In this document: positions 1-12,479 of the stretch, one piece after another
Position numbering within the stretch: the first letter of the stretch is position 1
Layout: the number at the start of each line of letters is the position of its first letter
Position numbers and translations under genes: made by a program
Source of the DNA: Anadara kagoshimensis
Lineage: Eukaryota; Mollusca; Bivalvia; Arcoida; Arcidae
DNA: 64,000 bases
Assembly: GCA_021292105.1 (NCBI GenBank)
Contig: CM037868.1
Location: forward strand, 30,812,578 to 30,876,577
Direction: 5' to 3'
Notes under the pieces: generated by a model
Told to the model about the DNA's origin: nothing
The model's input: only the letters and a program-made list of their open reading frames with translations
The model's database searches: none

Positions 1-39
1 CTTTACAGCGCAAATAGCCTAAACTGTACAATAACGTTC

Positions 40-125
40 TGAGTTGCTCAGTTGGTAGAATATATGCCTATAATACTCACTGGAGAGTCTTTCTCTGCGC
101 AAGGTTTATTTTACCGGATCAGATA
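40..125 (+). repeat. Degenerate tRNA-like sequence (SINE head remnant), left copy
   Basis: The stretch reads TTGCTCAGTTGGTAGAA, an A-box-like motif, then an anticodon-arm-like segment and a weak B-box-like segment near 105. The partner at 43,562-43,654 keeps a better A-box (TTGGTAGAG). It looks like the head of an old tRNA-derived SINE, not a working tRNA gene, because the T-arm consensus GGTTCGA is lost. Confidence 0.4.
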
Positions 126-299
126 TTTTAAAAGTAATAATCGTTTATGTATTAAGATGACCAGGCTCCTTGGGTGCCTTTGCTTTAGACATTCGAGACG
201 GAACAAAGATTTTCTTTATTGATTCTCTTATTATTGTTTTCATTCATTTATTTTATTGGCGTATACATGTAAAGTCCACTGAAAAGATAGGGCATATGT

Positions 300-1181
300 T
301 CGGGTTGTGCATATGAAAAACTCGGGCACGAGCATAGTGTTTCAATTTTAAAACCGTTGGGCTTAGCTTTAATACGTGTCTATTGAATCACAGTACAGGT
401 ATTTAAGTTAATCAAAACAAGTAAAAGAGCCATCGTGTAACTTTCATTTAACAGCTGACGTATCGATAACGATATATCATTACTAATGTTTATATAACTG
501 CCATACATATAACACATAACAGACTCATTGTTTACTGTACAAATAGATTTTGTACCACCGACAAACTAACTAAAACATCCTCCTACCAAGATCTATCCCC
601 CGAGTGAGATTCTAAGATGATAGATAGTGTGATCTGTATGGCTTTTTAGAAATCTGGGGAACCAAGTCCAAACACTAAGATTGAAACTAAGTTATAAAAT
701 ATTTGTCCACATCTATAAGAAAAACTTTTTACTATACGTAGTATATACATTGTATTATCAAAGATTTAAATTGTGTGCTTTTTGTAGTACTGAATCATAC
801 CTTCTATATAAGTTTGTTTTAACTTTGCGGTTTGACGTTCGAACTTTGAGAAGTTTATTTGTCTTGTTTTACACCAGGTCATAAAACCAACAGTTACGGC
901 AATAAAAAGTCTAAACTTGAAAAGCGCCAGTAAAAAAGCTTTGTAGTGAAGTATGATTAATTTCGAACAAGCGATTTCAAAAATGTAAAAAATAAATGAA
1001 TCGTACAATTCGAATGTACGGACATACGGTTCATTATCCAAAACATCCAAAAGGAATGGTAAGGAAAATGGGAATAGAGGGGATATATCATCTTTTTAAT
1101 CGAGATGCTTTCTAACACTAGATTTTGATTAATTATTGATTAAGAAGAAGTTCTACTAAACTTGATTTTGAGTTTAAATAT
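300..1181. other. Downstream intron flank, no gene seen
   Basis: AT-rich sequence lying 3' of the left somatomedin-B exon. By comparison with the right copy it is intron sequence of the same gene. The short open frames here have no recognisable domain and are not conserved in the other arm. A stretch of about 520 bp (roughly 420-1040) has no counterpart in the right arm and so looks like an insertion here or a loss there. Confidence 0.5.
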
Positions 1182-2192
1182 TTAACCATTATGAGAAAAT
1201 CTGGATGAAATGTTATAAAGCTTGATAATACATACCATATTGACATCGTATTTGTACCTGTTATCGTGGCACCGTTTCGACCAAAACCAATCGACCGCAG
1301 GAGAAATGTTGAATATTCCCGTCAAAACAAGGTCTCTATATCCTTTCATATCTAAAAAATCTGATGCTGGTAAAGATGGTGAAATACAATATGTTGTTTT
1401 ATTCGTACAGTAGGCATTTTTATATATCTTGTTACCTACAAGTACAGGGCTATGAAACTTTGTACATAAAGCGTTATCAAGTTCATTGTTTGTCGTAAAG
1501 TGAAAACAGCTTCGGATCTTGGAATATGGAGATGGTATAAACCAATAAGTGCATTTGTTTTCGATTACGTATTTCATTTTATTATTGATTGTTGTGTTCA
1601 ATGATTTCATTCCTTTCGCATTACATATTCCTTGATACACAAATTCAAACTGCCATGACGTAACCTTAGTAACGTTATGACAAAATGCACAATGCACGTT
1701 TCTGTAGACAGTTCCGTCGTCTGCTGATACAGGATGTTTGTTTTCTTCCATGTTACATCTATCTGAAGTGCCAGACATGGTGTATGATAGTGGACATTTT
1801 GACACTATCCATACGCCGAAATATTTCGTTTGAAATATTCCTTTTTCGCAGGACTTATATTCTTTTTCATAATCCAAGCTGCTCACTGACGTCACAGTAT
1901 CTGTTAGTGGTGCATCATTACAACAATCGTTATATTCTATGCAGGCTAAATCGCAGTAACAAACGGGTAAAATGTATCGTTCTGTGTGTTTACAGCCTCC
2001 TAAGTTATCACATTTATTTTTTACAGGGTCCACCAATTGTGATAAAGCTACTGGGTAAAATCGATGTGATATGATTGAATAAAAGGCCTGGTCTCCATCG
2101 TCGTTTACGTACATTAACTCGAAAAATATGCAATCATAAAGCAAAAAACAAATCATGATCATTGCAAATGTCTTTTTCTTGAGTCTATCCAT
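1182..2192 (-). CDS. Somatomedin-B domain exon of a secreted/GPCR-type protein, left copy
   Basis: A 336-codon open frame that starts with a hydrophobic signal peptide (residues about 8-26). A somatomedin-B-like domain follows, with eight cysteines at residues 61, 67, 78, 80, 84, 90, 91 and 115 and the typical CxCDxxCxxxxDCC core. A second cysteine-rich region contains YRNVHCAFC (163-171), a motif common in N-terminal domains of invertebrate secretin/methuselah-like adhesion GPCRs. Several NxT/S sites suggest glycosylation. The real exon probably ends at 1236, where ATG is followed by a strong donor (GTATGT), so the last 17 residues would be intron read-through. Downstream exons would lie left of base 1. 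The start is supported by an identical start and promoter in the right copy. It differs from that copy at roughly 50-60 residues, including Asn instead of Tyr after the CC pair. Confidence 0.82.
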   Translation of the reverse strand: MDRLKKKTFAMIMICFLLYDCIFFELMYVNDDGDQAFYSIISHRFYPVALSQLVDPVKNKCDNLGGCKHTERYILPVCYCDLACIEYNDCCNDAPLTDTVTSVSSLDYEKEYKSCEKGIFQTKYFGVWIVSKCPLSYTMSGTSDRCNMEENKHPVSADDGTVYRNVHCAFCHNVTKVTSWQFEFVYQGICNAKGMKSLNTTINNKMKYVIENKCTYWFIPSPYSKIRSCFHFTTNNELDNALCTKFHSPVLVGNKIYKNAYCTNKTTYCISPSLPASDFLDMKGYRDLVLTGIFNISPAVDWFWSKRCHDNRYKYDVNMVCIIKLYNISSRFSHNG

Positions 2193-2249
2193 CGTAACTT
2201 TTCTTACTGTTTCATGTAAAATAATTGATACAGTGCCAAATACCTTTAC

Positions 2250-2256
2250 TTTTATA
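2250..2256 (-). promoter_or_regulatory. TATA box of left somatomedin-B gene
   Basis: TATAAAA on the minus strand, 58 bp upstream of the start codon, with the flanking bases conserved in the right arm at 42,203. Spacing fits a short 5' UTR of about 30 nt. The promoter is conserved between copies at about 95% over 200 bp. Confidence 0.6.
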
Positions 2257-2706
2257 GCTGTTGTTTTCTATTCCCTGGTCTTAGTATACAGTGATTGTCT
2301 ACAGATAAAAAATTAAGGTAAAACTATTTTTTAATCAGTTGATTGGTCAAAGTGACAGGCGTTGTATAGTACTTGGAAGTGTCCAATAAACAAGGGCGGT
2401 ACCTGTTTACTTTCTAAACCAATGTATTGGTTATTTTTGTGCTATATTTCTACGTAATAAAACGATATATTTAGCGATATACGTATACAGATTTTCCTTT
2501 TCGGATATCGAATTACGTTATACCTATAAAAAATATCTATTCCATCCAGTTTTTATCAGAACAAAAAGAACAATTAATTACAGTCTAATCAGTACTTTTT
2601 AATGACAAATAAGCACAATATATAGTTTCGCCACTGAGCGGCTATCTCTGCTGGTGACTGGTGCCCCGAGAAAATCACAAACTTAGTAGGCAATAATTGT
2701 GTATTA

Positions 2707-3069
2707 TTGTCGGAAATATACGTCTTTTGTCTAAATTTGCTGCTAATACGTGATATCGCGATTACCAGAGGTTACTTACCGTTTCAGGGCATCCTTAACT
2801 TCTGTAAACAAGAATGTAACCATGACGGCATGACAAAACAAGGCCGACTTTTCATTACATTGCTGAAGGCTGAACGTCTGATAGTAGACAGGGAATCGCA
2901 ATATTTCTTTTTTCTCACTTCCAAAGGTACGAAGTGTAAGAAAAACTGGCAAAGATTCATTCGTAGAGATGGATTAGAGGAGCAGACAAATACCAACTTG
3001 GCAAGAAATCCCTGCTACTACCGGGCGATACGATTTCCGCCATTTATTAGTCTGCTTTCAACATTTTGA
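2707..3069 (+). other. Open frame of unknown nature, left copy
   Basis: An open stretch of about 100-120 codons that is also open in the partner at 41,336-41,635 on the minus strand, with mostly conserved residues (for example NHDGMTKQGRLFITLL). I do not recognise a domain. It lies about 500 bp upstream of the somatomedin-B gene and runs away from it. The opposite strand is also open over part of the region, which weakens the coding argument. It may be an exon, part of an old transposon, or chance. Confidence 0.25.
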
Positions 3070-3099
3070 AGATGAAGAGCCCATACCACTTATTCTATG

Positions 3100-3780
3100 C
3101 CCCACACTGTATAACAACTTTTAACAACGGGGAAAGGCAGGGAAACGAAAAAAAAACCATCATCGGGACATGGTAACGATAATGGGTTAAATCTGGAAGG
3201 CCAAGAATGTCACCTGTATATAAAAGAAGAATAACATAACAATAAAGGAATCTGGGTCAGATAAGTCATCTGTCTACTACCCATATGTATATGGTGAAAT
3301 GGAAATAGAATATGACACATTATATGAGCCAGAGCATACTCTGGTAATTGTTTTGACAGTAATACAAAAAATTACAAATGACGATAGTCAGCTACTTTAG
3401 CAAAGTGTTTTGTTACATATTGAAATTCTATGTTGGATGGGACCTTGATACTGAAAGACCCACTCCCCAGTGTCATTAAACCTGGCATATTACTAAAGCC
3501 CATCAAAATGCATAGGTATATTTTACCACATTTAGCAACAATTTTATGATCTTGATATAAGTGAAATAATCTTGACTAAAAGTATAATTTTATTCACTCA
3601 GACTACTAATAATGAATATATTAACTGAACTTAGATAAAGTAGTAATGTAATTTTTTCACGGGGGGATTAGAACACATCAGATGAAAGTATGAAAATTAA
3701 GTGACCAATTTACTTGCAAAGAGCCAAAATTTTTTATGTCATTGTAGCCGAGTTGTAAGATTGCTTACTATGTATTTTCG
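3100..3780. other. Non-coding arm sequence, nothing recognised
   Basis: AT-rich sequence shared with the right arm (about 40,640-41,330). No gene, RNA or terminal repeats seen. Confidence 0.5.
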
Positions 3781-3990
3781 AGATTAGAGAATTTAAAGTT
3801 TTCACAAAGTACGACATATATGCCACCGTGAGCTAATGAAATTTGATCAGAAACGCTAGAACCATGACTTTCAGTTGGTAATGCTGATTGCTTGGCGAAA
3901 GAACAGTCACTACTCTCTTTCAAGTTTTGGGTCAAACTCCGTTGGGGTTCGAACCTACAACCTCCCACTTATGGAGCAAGCTCAACGATT
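3780..3990 (-). repeat. tRNA-derived SINE fragment, left copy
   Basis: On the minus strand the sequence has a tRNA-like head with a B-box (GGTTCGAACCCCA-like) at about 3,945-3,960, followed by the body AACTTGAAAG...GTGACTGTTC. The same body occurs in full-length minus-strand copies at about 48,525-48,770 and 61,150-61,415. Translation of this SINE gives a spurious 66-residue peptide. The partner is at 40,395-40,600. Confidence 0.7.
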
Positions 3991-3999
3991 TGAATGAAG

Positions 4000-5625
4000 A
4001 ATGAATAAAACAGCTATAGATTCTTCATTGAATTCATTAAATTTAAAATAACTTTCTTACTTAAAAATGACAAAGTAGATAAGAGTAAAGAAAATGCTGA
4101 CAGAAAACTTTGAGTTCAGTTGATACAGAGTTCCATTAATTTGCATTGAATGGTACAAGTTCAATATAAATACCTTTCTGAGTATAAAGAATGAAGTCAC
4201 AAAAAGGTGCATTACACACTGCCATTTGTCTCAAAATCTGAATATAATAAGGTGAGTTCTCACTTATTTGGGTAAATTATTACTCCTATAATGTAAAGCA
4301 CTATAAAACTGTGATTGTTAGTCTGTCCCTCCTTTGACAATTCCATAAATAATTATCTGATTGTCCAGTAGTGCACTCGCTAACATTTTCATGTCATCGT
4401 CATACATAAATTGGTTAATTTTGCAATCTCAATATTTCTTAATTATGTCTATTATATACAGAGTATGTTTATCAAAATCTACACTTTTATCTTAATCTGA
4501 GCAAGTGCTACACTTGTTAAATTTGACTGTTTTAATAATATTGTGATATCTCTTTCTATTTTCTTCCTGCCCAGTGTCTCAAGGTAATGTCTGGTAGTCA
4601 TCATGTGGTGTGGGACCAGGTTTCTTATAAACAGTAATATCGCATCTTAAATATATTAGATATAAATTTATCTTTCAAAATGTTTAACACAAGGCTTTTT
4701 TAACATGCTGGTTACTGGATTTGCTTTAATTACTTATTATGTATTTTAATGTATGACTTGCTAACGTCAGAGAAGTTAGGGAAGATCTTATGGTTTTATC
4801 ACTGCTATAAACCATGATCTCAATGTACAGGTAAACCTTGACAAATCACCGCTATTTATCTTATTTGGTCAAATAGTAACATAATAAAGGATTTTAGTGT
4901 TACATGAAGGTTAACATGGAGATCAAATCATAAAAAAATTGTATTTGAAATTTCAAAATATTGTGAGAAGGTGGTAAAATTATTAACTTATCTTGGGGAA
5001 TAAAAAACACATGTTTTACTGTATAGGTGTCTTAAACTTATTTCTGATTCAGTGTTCAATCTAGGATTATTCAGAGAAGCCTTTTTTTCAAAAACATTCC
5101 TCAACAACACCATAACATTTTATTGTCGCATTCATGTAATGTTAAATATGGTACACTAAGACCTTAAAAATGGGGTCAATTGGCAAAATAAGGGCCCAAC
5201 CAACGTTTCTATAATAAACACTGACTTTTAGAAAAGAGATCTGTTAAAACCAAATAATTTGCCTCAAATAACCTCTAAATAAACATCTCCGATCAAACCA
5301 GAAATGATAAGTCATTTGGTTTACATTATTAGATGTGGTTCTGGTTTAACAACCATTGGTTGTCTAATAGATTTGCACTTTTGGTAAAGATGAGCTTCAA
5401 AAGAGCAATTCATTCTGGTATATATACCTGCCCAGTATTTTCTAACAAAATCCATAATTTATCAGGTTCTGTATATTGTCTTGTCTCTCGTACACATTTT
5501 ACTCTGATGTATATCATACCGTTACCTGAAATAATAATTATAAGATGCAACAATACATTTTAGATATACTAGTATTTGTATAAAAGGACTGTTTACAAAC
5601 CTTTTCTTTTTTTATTTACATTGTA
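4000..5625. other. Non-coding arm sequence, nothing recognised
   Basis: Matches the right arm from about 39,100 to 40,390 as reverse complement. There are no long open frames with recognisable domains and no tRNA-like or terminal-repeat structures. Confidence 0.5.
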
Positions 5626-5626
5626 A

Positions 5627-5628
<2 letters not shown>

Positions 5629-5689
<61 letters not shown>
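5629..5689. repeat. (AT)n microsatellite
   Basis: About 30 uninterrupted AT dinucleotides. In the right arm a (AT)n tract occurs at 38,653-38,731, at a nearby but not identical position. Confidence 0.95.
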
Positions 5690-5692
<3 letters not shown>

Positions 5693-6859
5693 ATTTTTAG
5701 TAAAATAAACATAATTTATCACGCATTCACGCGATACAGGCTTATACAGGATTTCCTATGCATAACAAGTGTACGTCACGGACTTACGCATTACATTTGT
5801 TTATAAAATAGCACAAACATCAAAATAAAGAAAATGTTCATTGATTATACGTTTGACCTATAACGACAGAATTTTTAATTTTATGCTTTAAAATTACACC
5901 TAACAAAGCCGAGATTTTTGTCTCAAAAGATGAAATCATTATTGGTGACAATTCATTTTACTACGTGATACGTATTGTTATTTGAATTCCAATGCGCGTC
6001 TAATAAACATGGGATATATTTGATTTTCAAAATGATATAAGAAAATTAACCGCATTATTTAAACACAGGTTAATGAAATTTGAGGTAAGTAATCCACGAT
6101 ATAAGTATAAGTCCACATCGGTATTCCTTACTAAATAAGTGACCATACCATAAACTAAGTCTGTAATACATTGTATTCAAAGCTTTCGACATCAATTCAA
6201 ACTTTACGTGCATTCATGAAAGAGATAACAAAAGGTAAAGTTATAATGTTGTTTCTGATGTTTAATATATATATATTGTATGTAAGGATTACATATATAA
6301 TATGTACTTGTGGTTCTGTAAAAGGGTTATCTTTCATAATCATAATAGTTATAATAATTATTTCACGTTCGATTCCTGAACTCTTTGTTATTTATTTATT
6401 TATTGATTTTTGGATTTGTGTCATATAAAAAAATCCTATTCCTATTTGTTTCAATCATTTTGATTGGTCATATCTTCTTGGTTACGCTTGCATGAATGGA
6501 CTTTTCTCAATGACGTCATCGTATTATGGATGATGGCTAACTTATTATATAAATACTTGATTTGATTTTGAAAAAATCTATAAATTGAAAAACCCTTATT
6601 TTTGTGCCGGAGAAATATTATTTAAACTCAAGTATTTATTTTTATAACGTCATCTTATTCATGTTTATTTAAATGACTTTACGAGGCTTTTTATATGCAA
6701 CATTCTACATTTTTCCAACATGTGCTCTTGTATATTATTGTATGTTCATTTTATCAAAGTAGCAGTTTTATTTACAACGTCAGAAATCGATATACATATC
6801 TAAATTTGGTCATTACAAACTCAAATTACTCACAAAATTAATTTCTTACAAAAATTAAT

Positions 6860-6995
6860 TGCTGACCCTTACGGAGCACCCAACATCACTTTTCAGTTGT
6901 TTTTCACGTGTTTAATTTAATATGCCGGAATTAAAGTTTTTGTTTGCTTTGGAATTGTGATTTGGACATTGATTAATAAACTTGTTTTCATTAAA
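6860..6995 (-). repeat. Diverged E-family terminus
   Basis: Contains the recognisable order of E-family motifs: GGAGCACCC, a CACGTG segment, GCCGGAATTAAAG, GGAATTGTGATTTGGACATTG and a degenerate form of the terminal motif. It is more diverged than the copies at 7,941 and 36,708. Its partners in the right arm are at about 31,830-31,960 and 37,930-38,060. Confidence 0.5.
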
Positions 6996-7940
6996 CCATC
7001 ATAACGATAAAATTTAATTACATTTCAGCTAAAACAGCGGTTGATCTTCAATCTTGTTTTTTACCTAAAATTTTGTATATTTCTCTGTGATTTCAATAAA
7101 ATCAAGACAATTGTTTGTAAGAAAACCATCTTTGTTGCATACATTGAGATCATTAATGTAGGAATTCACTTTTAAATACTGCAGTCACGTCATATTTCAA
7201 ATCAATAAATAAAATTTGACATGATGATTATAATAAAAATCTATGTCAAATATTGATAGTTATTTATGGATGACAGAGTAAGAATAGCTATTAAGTTAAA
7301 ATGTTTGTGTTTAGTTTTCTCAAAAAATATTTATCAGAAATTAAAAAAAGAGATAACAAACAATTCCCAAATTTAAGTGAGCGAAAATCTAAGCTAAGAA
7401 AAGATTGTGCACAAAAAACGAAAAAGGGACCATTTATACCCTAAATCAAACAAAAAGTTGGTTGTTAACTTGTACATATAATCATCTAGATGTTGTCATT
7501 ATTCAAACAAAACCCTACGATATTTAGATTTATTAACAGGATAAAGAGGGTTCTTGCCCTAAGTTGCGTTTTACTTTCAGTAATATTTTCTATAGGAACC
7601 ATTGCTTTATAAAGATCGTTTGTTCTGACAGTAAAAATAATTTGTAATTTGACAGACATTGTTTTTTAATATAAATATAACATAAAACTACACATAAACC
7701 GTTATTTTTTAATTTACTTATTTATTTCTTTAATGAGTTATTTATCATTATTATTTTTGCTGAAGGAAATTACTACTGATGGATCTGGGTAATATATACA
7801 GTTCACTCTACAAGCTTTAGTTACTATATAGCATGGATAACACCTGCGTCACTTCCAGTTTTGTGCCTTTTACTACAAAAGGAAGGTAACACCGTATTTT
7901 AACAATTTTAGGATTTTATTTTACGCTGAAAAAAAGCACA

Positions 7941-8216
7941 ATCAAAAACAAACATACTAATCCATGTCCGAATCACAATCTAGAAGCAAAGTAAAAACTT
8001 TGGAACTGACAAGTCAGGTTACACACGTAAACTTCTACCAGGGAAGTGAGGCCGGGTGGTCCGGAAGGGTAAGCATCTCCTGTTTAGCTAGCTACAACCG
8101 CCACACATGTAATCAAAATTGTGTGAAAGTAACATGGAACTTTGAGATGTCAAATATATCAAGGGCAATTCTGGACACAGAGACATCAAACTTATTAACA
8201 ATATTGTGATGACAGA
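7941..8216 (+). repeat. E-family dispersed repeat with a short open frame
   Basis: Starts with the family terminus ACAAACATACTAATCCATG and runs through a GTGAGGCCGGGTGG segment, a TTTAGCTAGCTAC segment and a CCAGAG-like end. One strand is open for 81 codons (MSESQS to NLLTIL). Copies at 30,608-30,805 and 36,707-37,042 encode nearly the same residues (TCQVTHVNFNQGSEAGWSGR). Other copies in the window are interrupted. It is a moderately repetitive element of unknown class. I see no transposase and no clear terminal inverted repeat. Confidence 0.7.
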
Positions 8217-8229
8217 GATTAAAAACAAT

Positions 8230-9400
8230 TGTACCTAAATCGACTCTTTATTATGTAATCTTTCATATGGTACTAAAAGTTCGGTTTTGCGTGACCGGGT
8301 ATCTTTTAAATCTATAATTTGATCTTTATATCGGCCTACAGAGATCATCACACAATTACAATCACTTTATCAACTTTCGCCTATGTTTGCTCTAAAAACT
8401 GCCATAGCACATATTTCTGTTTATGTTACCTGTCTTAACAGTTAAATCTGTTATATCTTTATTAAAAGTTTACTGGTAAGTTGACTGGAATATATTAAGG
8501 TTCTTAGCATGTATTATTATTACTATAATTATTATTATATTTGATAGAATCATAATTAATATCATTCTATTTTTCGTCTTCTTCTTACTTCTTATAATCA
8601 TAATTCTTTAGATTTCTCGATTTTTTAATATATTTTTGTTGATTTATATCCGAACGTCTAATTGATGAGTATCCTGATATCATGGTCAGTTTGTAAGCGG
8701 ATTTAATTATCTATTAAACTAAAACTGCGTGTATTAGGTAAAATTAAAAGCCAATTTTTCTCATACTAGGTCTCTATACGACTATAATTAGTGATAATTA
8801 GTTTCTGTAAACCGCAAAACCAGTTGTCTACCCTATTTTTATGTTCTGAAACATGGATTTTATATTCTTCAAAAGTGCCTTGTGGTATAACTATAAGATT
8901 ATCTATCGTAGAATTACATTTATTATGACGCAGATATGTATTTGGATTCATTTTACAACATATAAAAGAAAACTTCTTACTGATTTATATCTTCGTAATG
9001 TCTTTGAACGCATTATTGCATATTAAAATTTTCAAATCAGCTGATGGACGCTACTAAAAAATAAAATCAAAATGTTTTGATGTATATGGAGTTAAACGTA
9101 TTGTTTATTGCCTTACTATATTGAAATATTGAAATATCAAACATAAAAAAGAATTGTTTGTATGACAGAACTAACCCTAGCTTTTTCTTTATTTTTCTAT
9201 CGTCTGTTTCTATCCAGGTGATATATTTTTTTTCAACTATTTTTATCATTTTAAAAGAATGTTCAGTGTTTTCCAACTTTATTCTGAAACAACACGCATT
9301 GTTGTATAGGGTTATTTACTAGTTTTGTTTACGTTTGTATTAAATTTAGATTGTAACACATATACATGTATATTTCACTTTATTTCATCAAAGACAAGAT
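8230..9400. other. Non-coding arm sequence, nothing recognised
   Basis: AT-rich; repeated in both right-arm tandem copies (about 29,450-30,600 and 35,530-36,700). Short open frames are not preserved among the three copies, which argues against coding. Confidence 0.55.
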
Positions 9401-9429
9401 CTCTCATCAATACAAAATATGTTCATAAT

Positions 9430-9650
9430 GTCAAAACGTCTTTTATATGCAGCAATGTACCTAATTTTCCTGCCTATGGTGTATTTAATTCACAACCAAT
9501 AGGGTAAAACTTTTTCCCACTGTATGCAATGAAGCAAGCGGCTAACTAATAAATTGTTGACGCAATGATATTAGAGGCCTAGATGTATCAATGCCTTCAA
9601 AAAGTTTTATGGACGTCATCATAACATCGCATTATTAACGATAAGCGTAT
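9430..9650 (-). repeat. Diverged E-family far-end segment
   Basis: Resembles the better-preserved segment at 11,735-11,950 (GCAGCAATxTACCT, GGTGTATTT, CCCACT...AAGC, TTGTTGACxC, CTAGGC-like, TTATGGxCGTCATC). Related copies lie at about 29,110-29,330 and 35,200-35,400. Confidence 0.5.
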
Positions 9651-9839
9651 TTGTCTATGATTTTTCAAAGAATGGCATTTATCTAACAGTAAATTTTATT
9701 GCCAACGAATACGTCATCTATTTTGATCACATTTTGGTGCGTGCTCTTCCTGTTTCATATAAATTACAACTTCATCTCAAATAAGTGTATTTAATAAATG
9801 AATTTCAAAACTTCACCGGATATATCTACAAACAATAAG

Positions 9840-10180
9840 CAGGCTTAAAACAAAATAAATTACTGTGTATGTGTGATTAAATTTGGTAACAACACATTTT
9901 AAATACACTTTATGTTATTTTTGCGACTATATTTTCCGCCTTATTAGAAATGGCAGCGATCTTGAATTTAAAAACATTACCGCATATAACTAAAATTAAT
10001 AATAAGCTGAAAAAACAAAATCAATTTCTGTAAATATGTGATGAAAATAGACAATAAGACACTTTAAATACACTGTGATTTTGGTGGCCATTTTGTTCAT
10101 CATATAGAAAATAGGGACCATTTTGGATTTTTTGGTTGGCCCCATATCTGAAAATAATTCCATATCATGACTAATAATTA
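9840..10180. repeat. Two direct copies of a ~170-bp module
   Basis: Two consecutive modules share the order AAAxTxAATTxCTGT, TGTGAT, ACACxTTTTAAATACACT, then a G/C-richer segment containing GGCAGCGATC or GGTGGCCATTTTG. The whole pair recurs in the right arm at about 28,730-29,030 and 34,680-34,990. No coding potential seen. Confidence 0.5.
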
Positions 10181-11104
10181 TGCCAATTTTCATGCATTTA
10201 ACACAATTTTTTTCACGATTCTGTTGGATTAAAGTAAAAACATAAGTGTACTTAAATAGGTGTGTTGACAGATATTTGTGAAAATAAGAAATATGAGAAT
10301 TCCATTGTATATTGACTGTGAAATTGCTGTAAGATAAGTTTAACTTGGTCTATCAGTTTCAACGTTTCTACTTTTATTTTGTATGATACTTTTGATTGTT
10401 ATGTTTGTTTTTGATAGACATCTGTAAAGTCGCATATAATTAATTATGTAGAAATAAAACAGAACTTCTGAACTTTCAGTATTTATTTTCTTGTATTATA
10501 AAGCTTTAAAAAAGACTCAATAACACACCTGGTTCGACAGCATTATCTACGTCAGCCATCGGCAAAAAATGTACTAGTTACCACGAAGTTGACTTTTAGA
10601 ACCACAACGGTTTCTTTAACAATCAGAGTTCCATAAACGTCTTATAAATAATGTCTTAATAGAAATAAAAGAAGATTCTGGAACGCACCTGGTTCAATGT
10701 GAATCACCGGTCATAAAGTAATGAATTTATTAGAATCACGTGAACGGTCAATGGTCATTAAATAGTGTATTGATAACGCCAGGTTTACTAACTTGTGACA
10801 TTACAACATGTACAGATTTTAACTAGCAGGAACTTTAGAATATTCTTTTGCGAAAATAATAATATTAATAAAAATTGGGAAAAATATCCATTATTTCTGT
10901 ACCTAAGTTTTCATATTTTTACGTATATAACATATGACAAATAATTAATAAGTGTATCTATCTGAAACAAAGTTCCAACCTAAACATTTTTGAAAGATTC
11001 CTTCTTTCGATGATGATTAATACCATAATTAATTACAGAACTTATTTTACAAAATATGAACATATGTTTCATTATTGTGAAATTTTTGCATCTTTAAGTA
11101 TTAA

Positions 11105-11470
11105 TCAAACACAAACATACTAATCCATGTCCGAATCACAACCAAGAAGCAAGGTGAAAACTTTTTAACTGACAAGTTAGGTTAGACACGTGAACTTCCA
11201 CCAAAAAGTGGGATCGGGTGCTTCGTAAGGGTAAGCACTTTCTTTTTAAGCTAGCTTCATCCAACACTAATCAAAGTTTTGTGAAAGGAACATGGAACTA
11301 TGGGACGCCAAATATACCCAGGGTAATCCTACACAAGGAGACATCAAACTTTTCAACAATACTGTTATGACGGCCATAAAACATGTTGAGGTCTTGATAA
11401 GCCTAGGCTTGAAATATCCCTGGGTCAACAATTATTTGTAAGCAGTCTGCTTTTTATACAAAGTCCCCGT
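11105..11470 (+). repeat. E-family repeat, nearly full length
   Basis: Starts with the terminal motif and continues past the CCAGGG region through AATACTGTTATGACGGCC, CTTGATAAGCCTAGGCTT and AGTCTGCTTTTTATACAAAGTC. It therefore contains both the near-end part seen at 7,941 and the far-end part seen at 26,915. The short frame that is open in the 7,941 copy is interrupted here. Confidence 0.65.
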
Positions 11471-11734
11471 AGTAGGAAAAATAAAGATGATCTTAAGTCT
11501 TTTTTTTCAGATAACGTTTATTACACATCAACAAAATACGGATTCTGAAAAAAATTAAAATCATTAGAAAATTTTTAATACTTTATCTCATAAAACTTGA
11601 CTTTTGTCAATTTTGCGCTACTTTTCCTAACTTAAAATTGAAAGAAAGTCTAAAGCAAATGATCTATTCTTCATAAATTTATTAAATGTTTAACAATGAT
11701 TAAAATTTCAACTAAAAAATACTTTCCCTTTTTA

Positions 11735-12200
11735 TGCAGCAATATACCTGCTTCTCCTGCTTATGGTGTATTTGTTTCCCAATGCATACGCTATGGTAGA
11801 GCTTCTTCCCACTACGGGGACTTTGTACAACGAAATAGGCTGCTTGCAAATAAATTGTTGACTCGGGGATATTGCAAGCCTAGGCTTATCAAGGCCCTCA
11901 AAAAGTGTTATGGCCGTCATCACAGTATTGTTGATAAGTTTGATTTCTCTGTGTCCAGGATTGCCCTGGATATATTTGACGTCTCATAGTTCCATGTTCC
12001 TTTCACACAATTTTAATTATACACGTGACGTGACGGGTGTAGCTATCTAAACAGGAGGTGTTTACCCTTCCGGAGCACCCGGTCTCACATCTCTGGTGGA
12101 AGTTCATGTGTCTAACCTAACTTGTCAGTTCCAAACTTTTTACTATGCCTCTGGATTGTGATTCGGACATGGATTAGTATGTTTGTTTTTGATTTTGAAA
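11735..12200 (-). repeat. E-family repeat, longest copy, inverted relative to 11,105
   Basis: Reads from a far-end region (GCAGCAATATACCTGC) through GGGGACTTTGTACAA, TTGTTGACTCGGG, the central ATTGCCCTGGATATATTTGACG segment and out to the terminal motif at about 12,170-12,200. Together with 11,105-11,470 it forms an inverted pair present in the left arm only. A further short piece of the central segment recurs at about 12,410-12,470. Confidence 0.65.
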
Positions 12201-12479
12201 CAAAACATAAGTGTTATATTTGGTAATACAATTTTCAATAATCAAAAACTGTGCACCGTTGTGTCTTAATTCATATAAAAGTGAATTTATAGAAAACTTT
12301 GTTGAATCTTGAGAAAAAATTGTCACCAAATCATTCAACTTCACACAAAGATATATCAATGACGTGCTCTCTAAATAAGCAACTTAAAAATAGAGTATAA
12401 TTTTTGTTTCTAAAATTACCCTGGATATATTTGACATCGAACTCTCCATGTTCCTTTCATATCCATTTGTGAGTGAAAC

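Noticed and set aside
40-125. A functional tRNA gene at the window start
   Set aside because: The T-arm consensus is lost and the mirrored copy is similarly degenerate.
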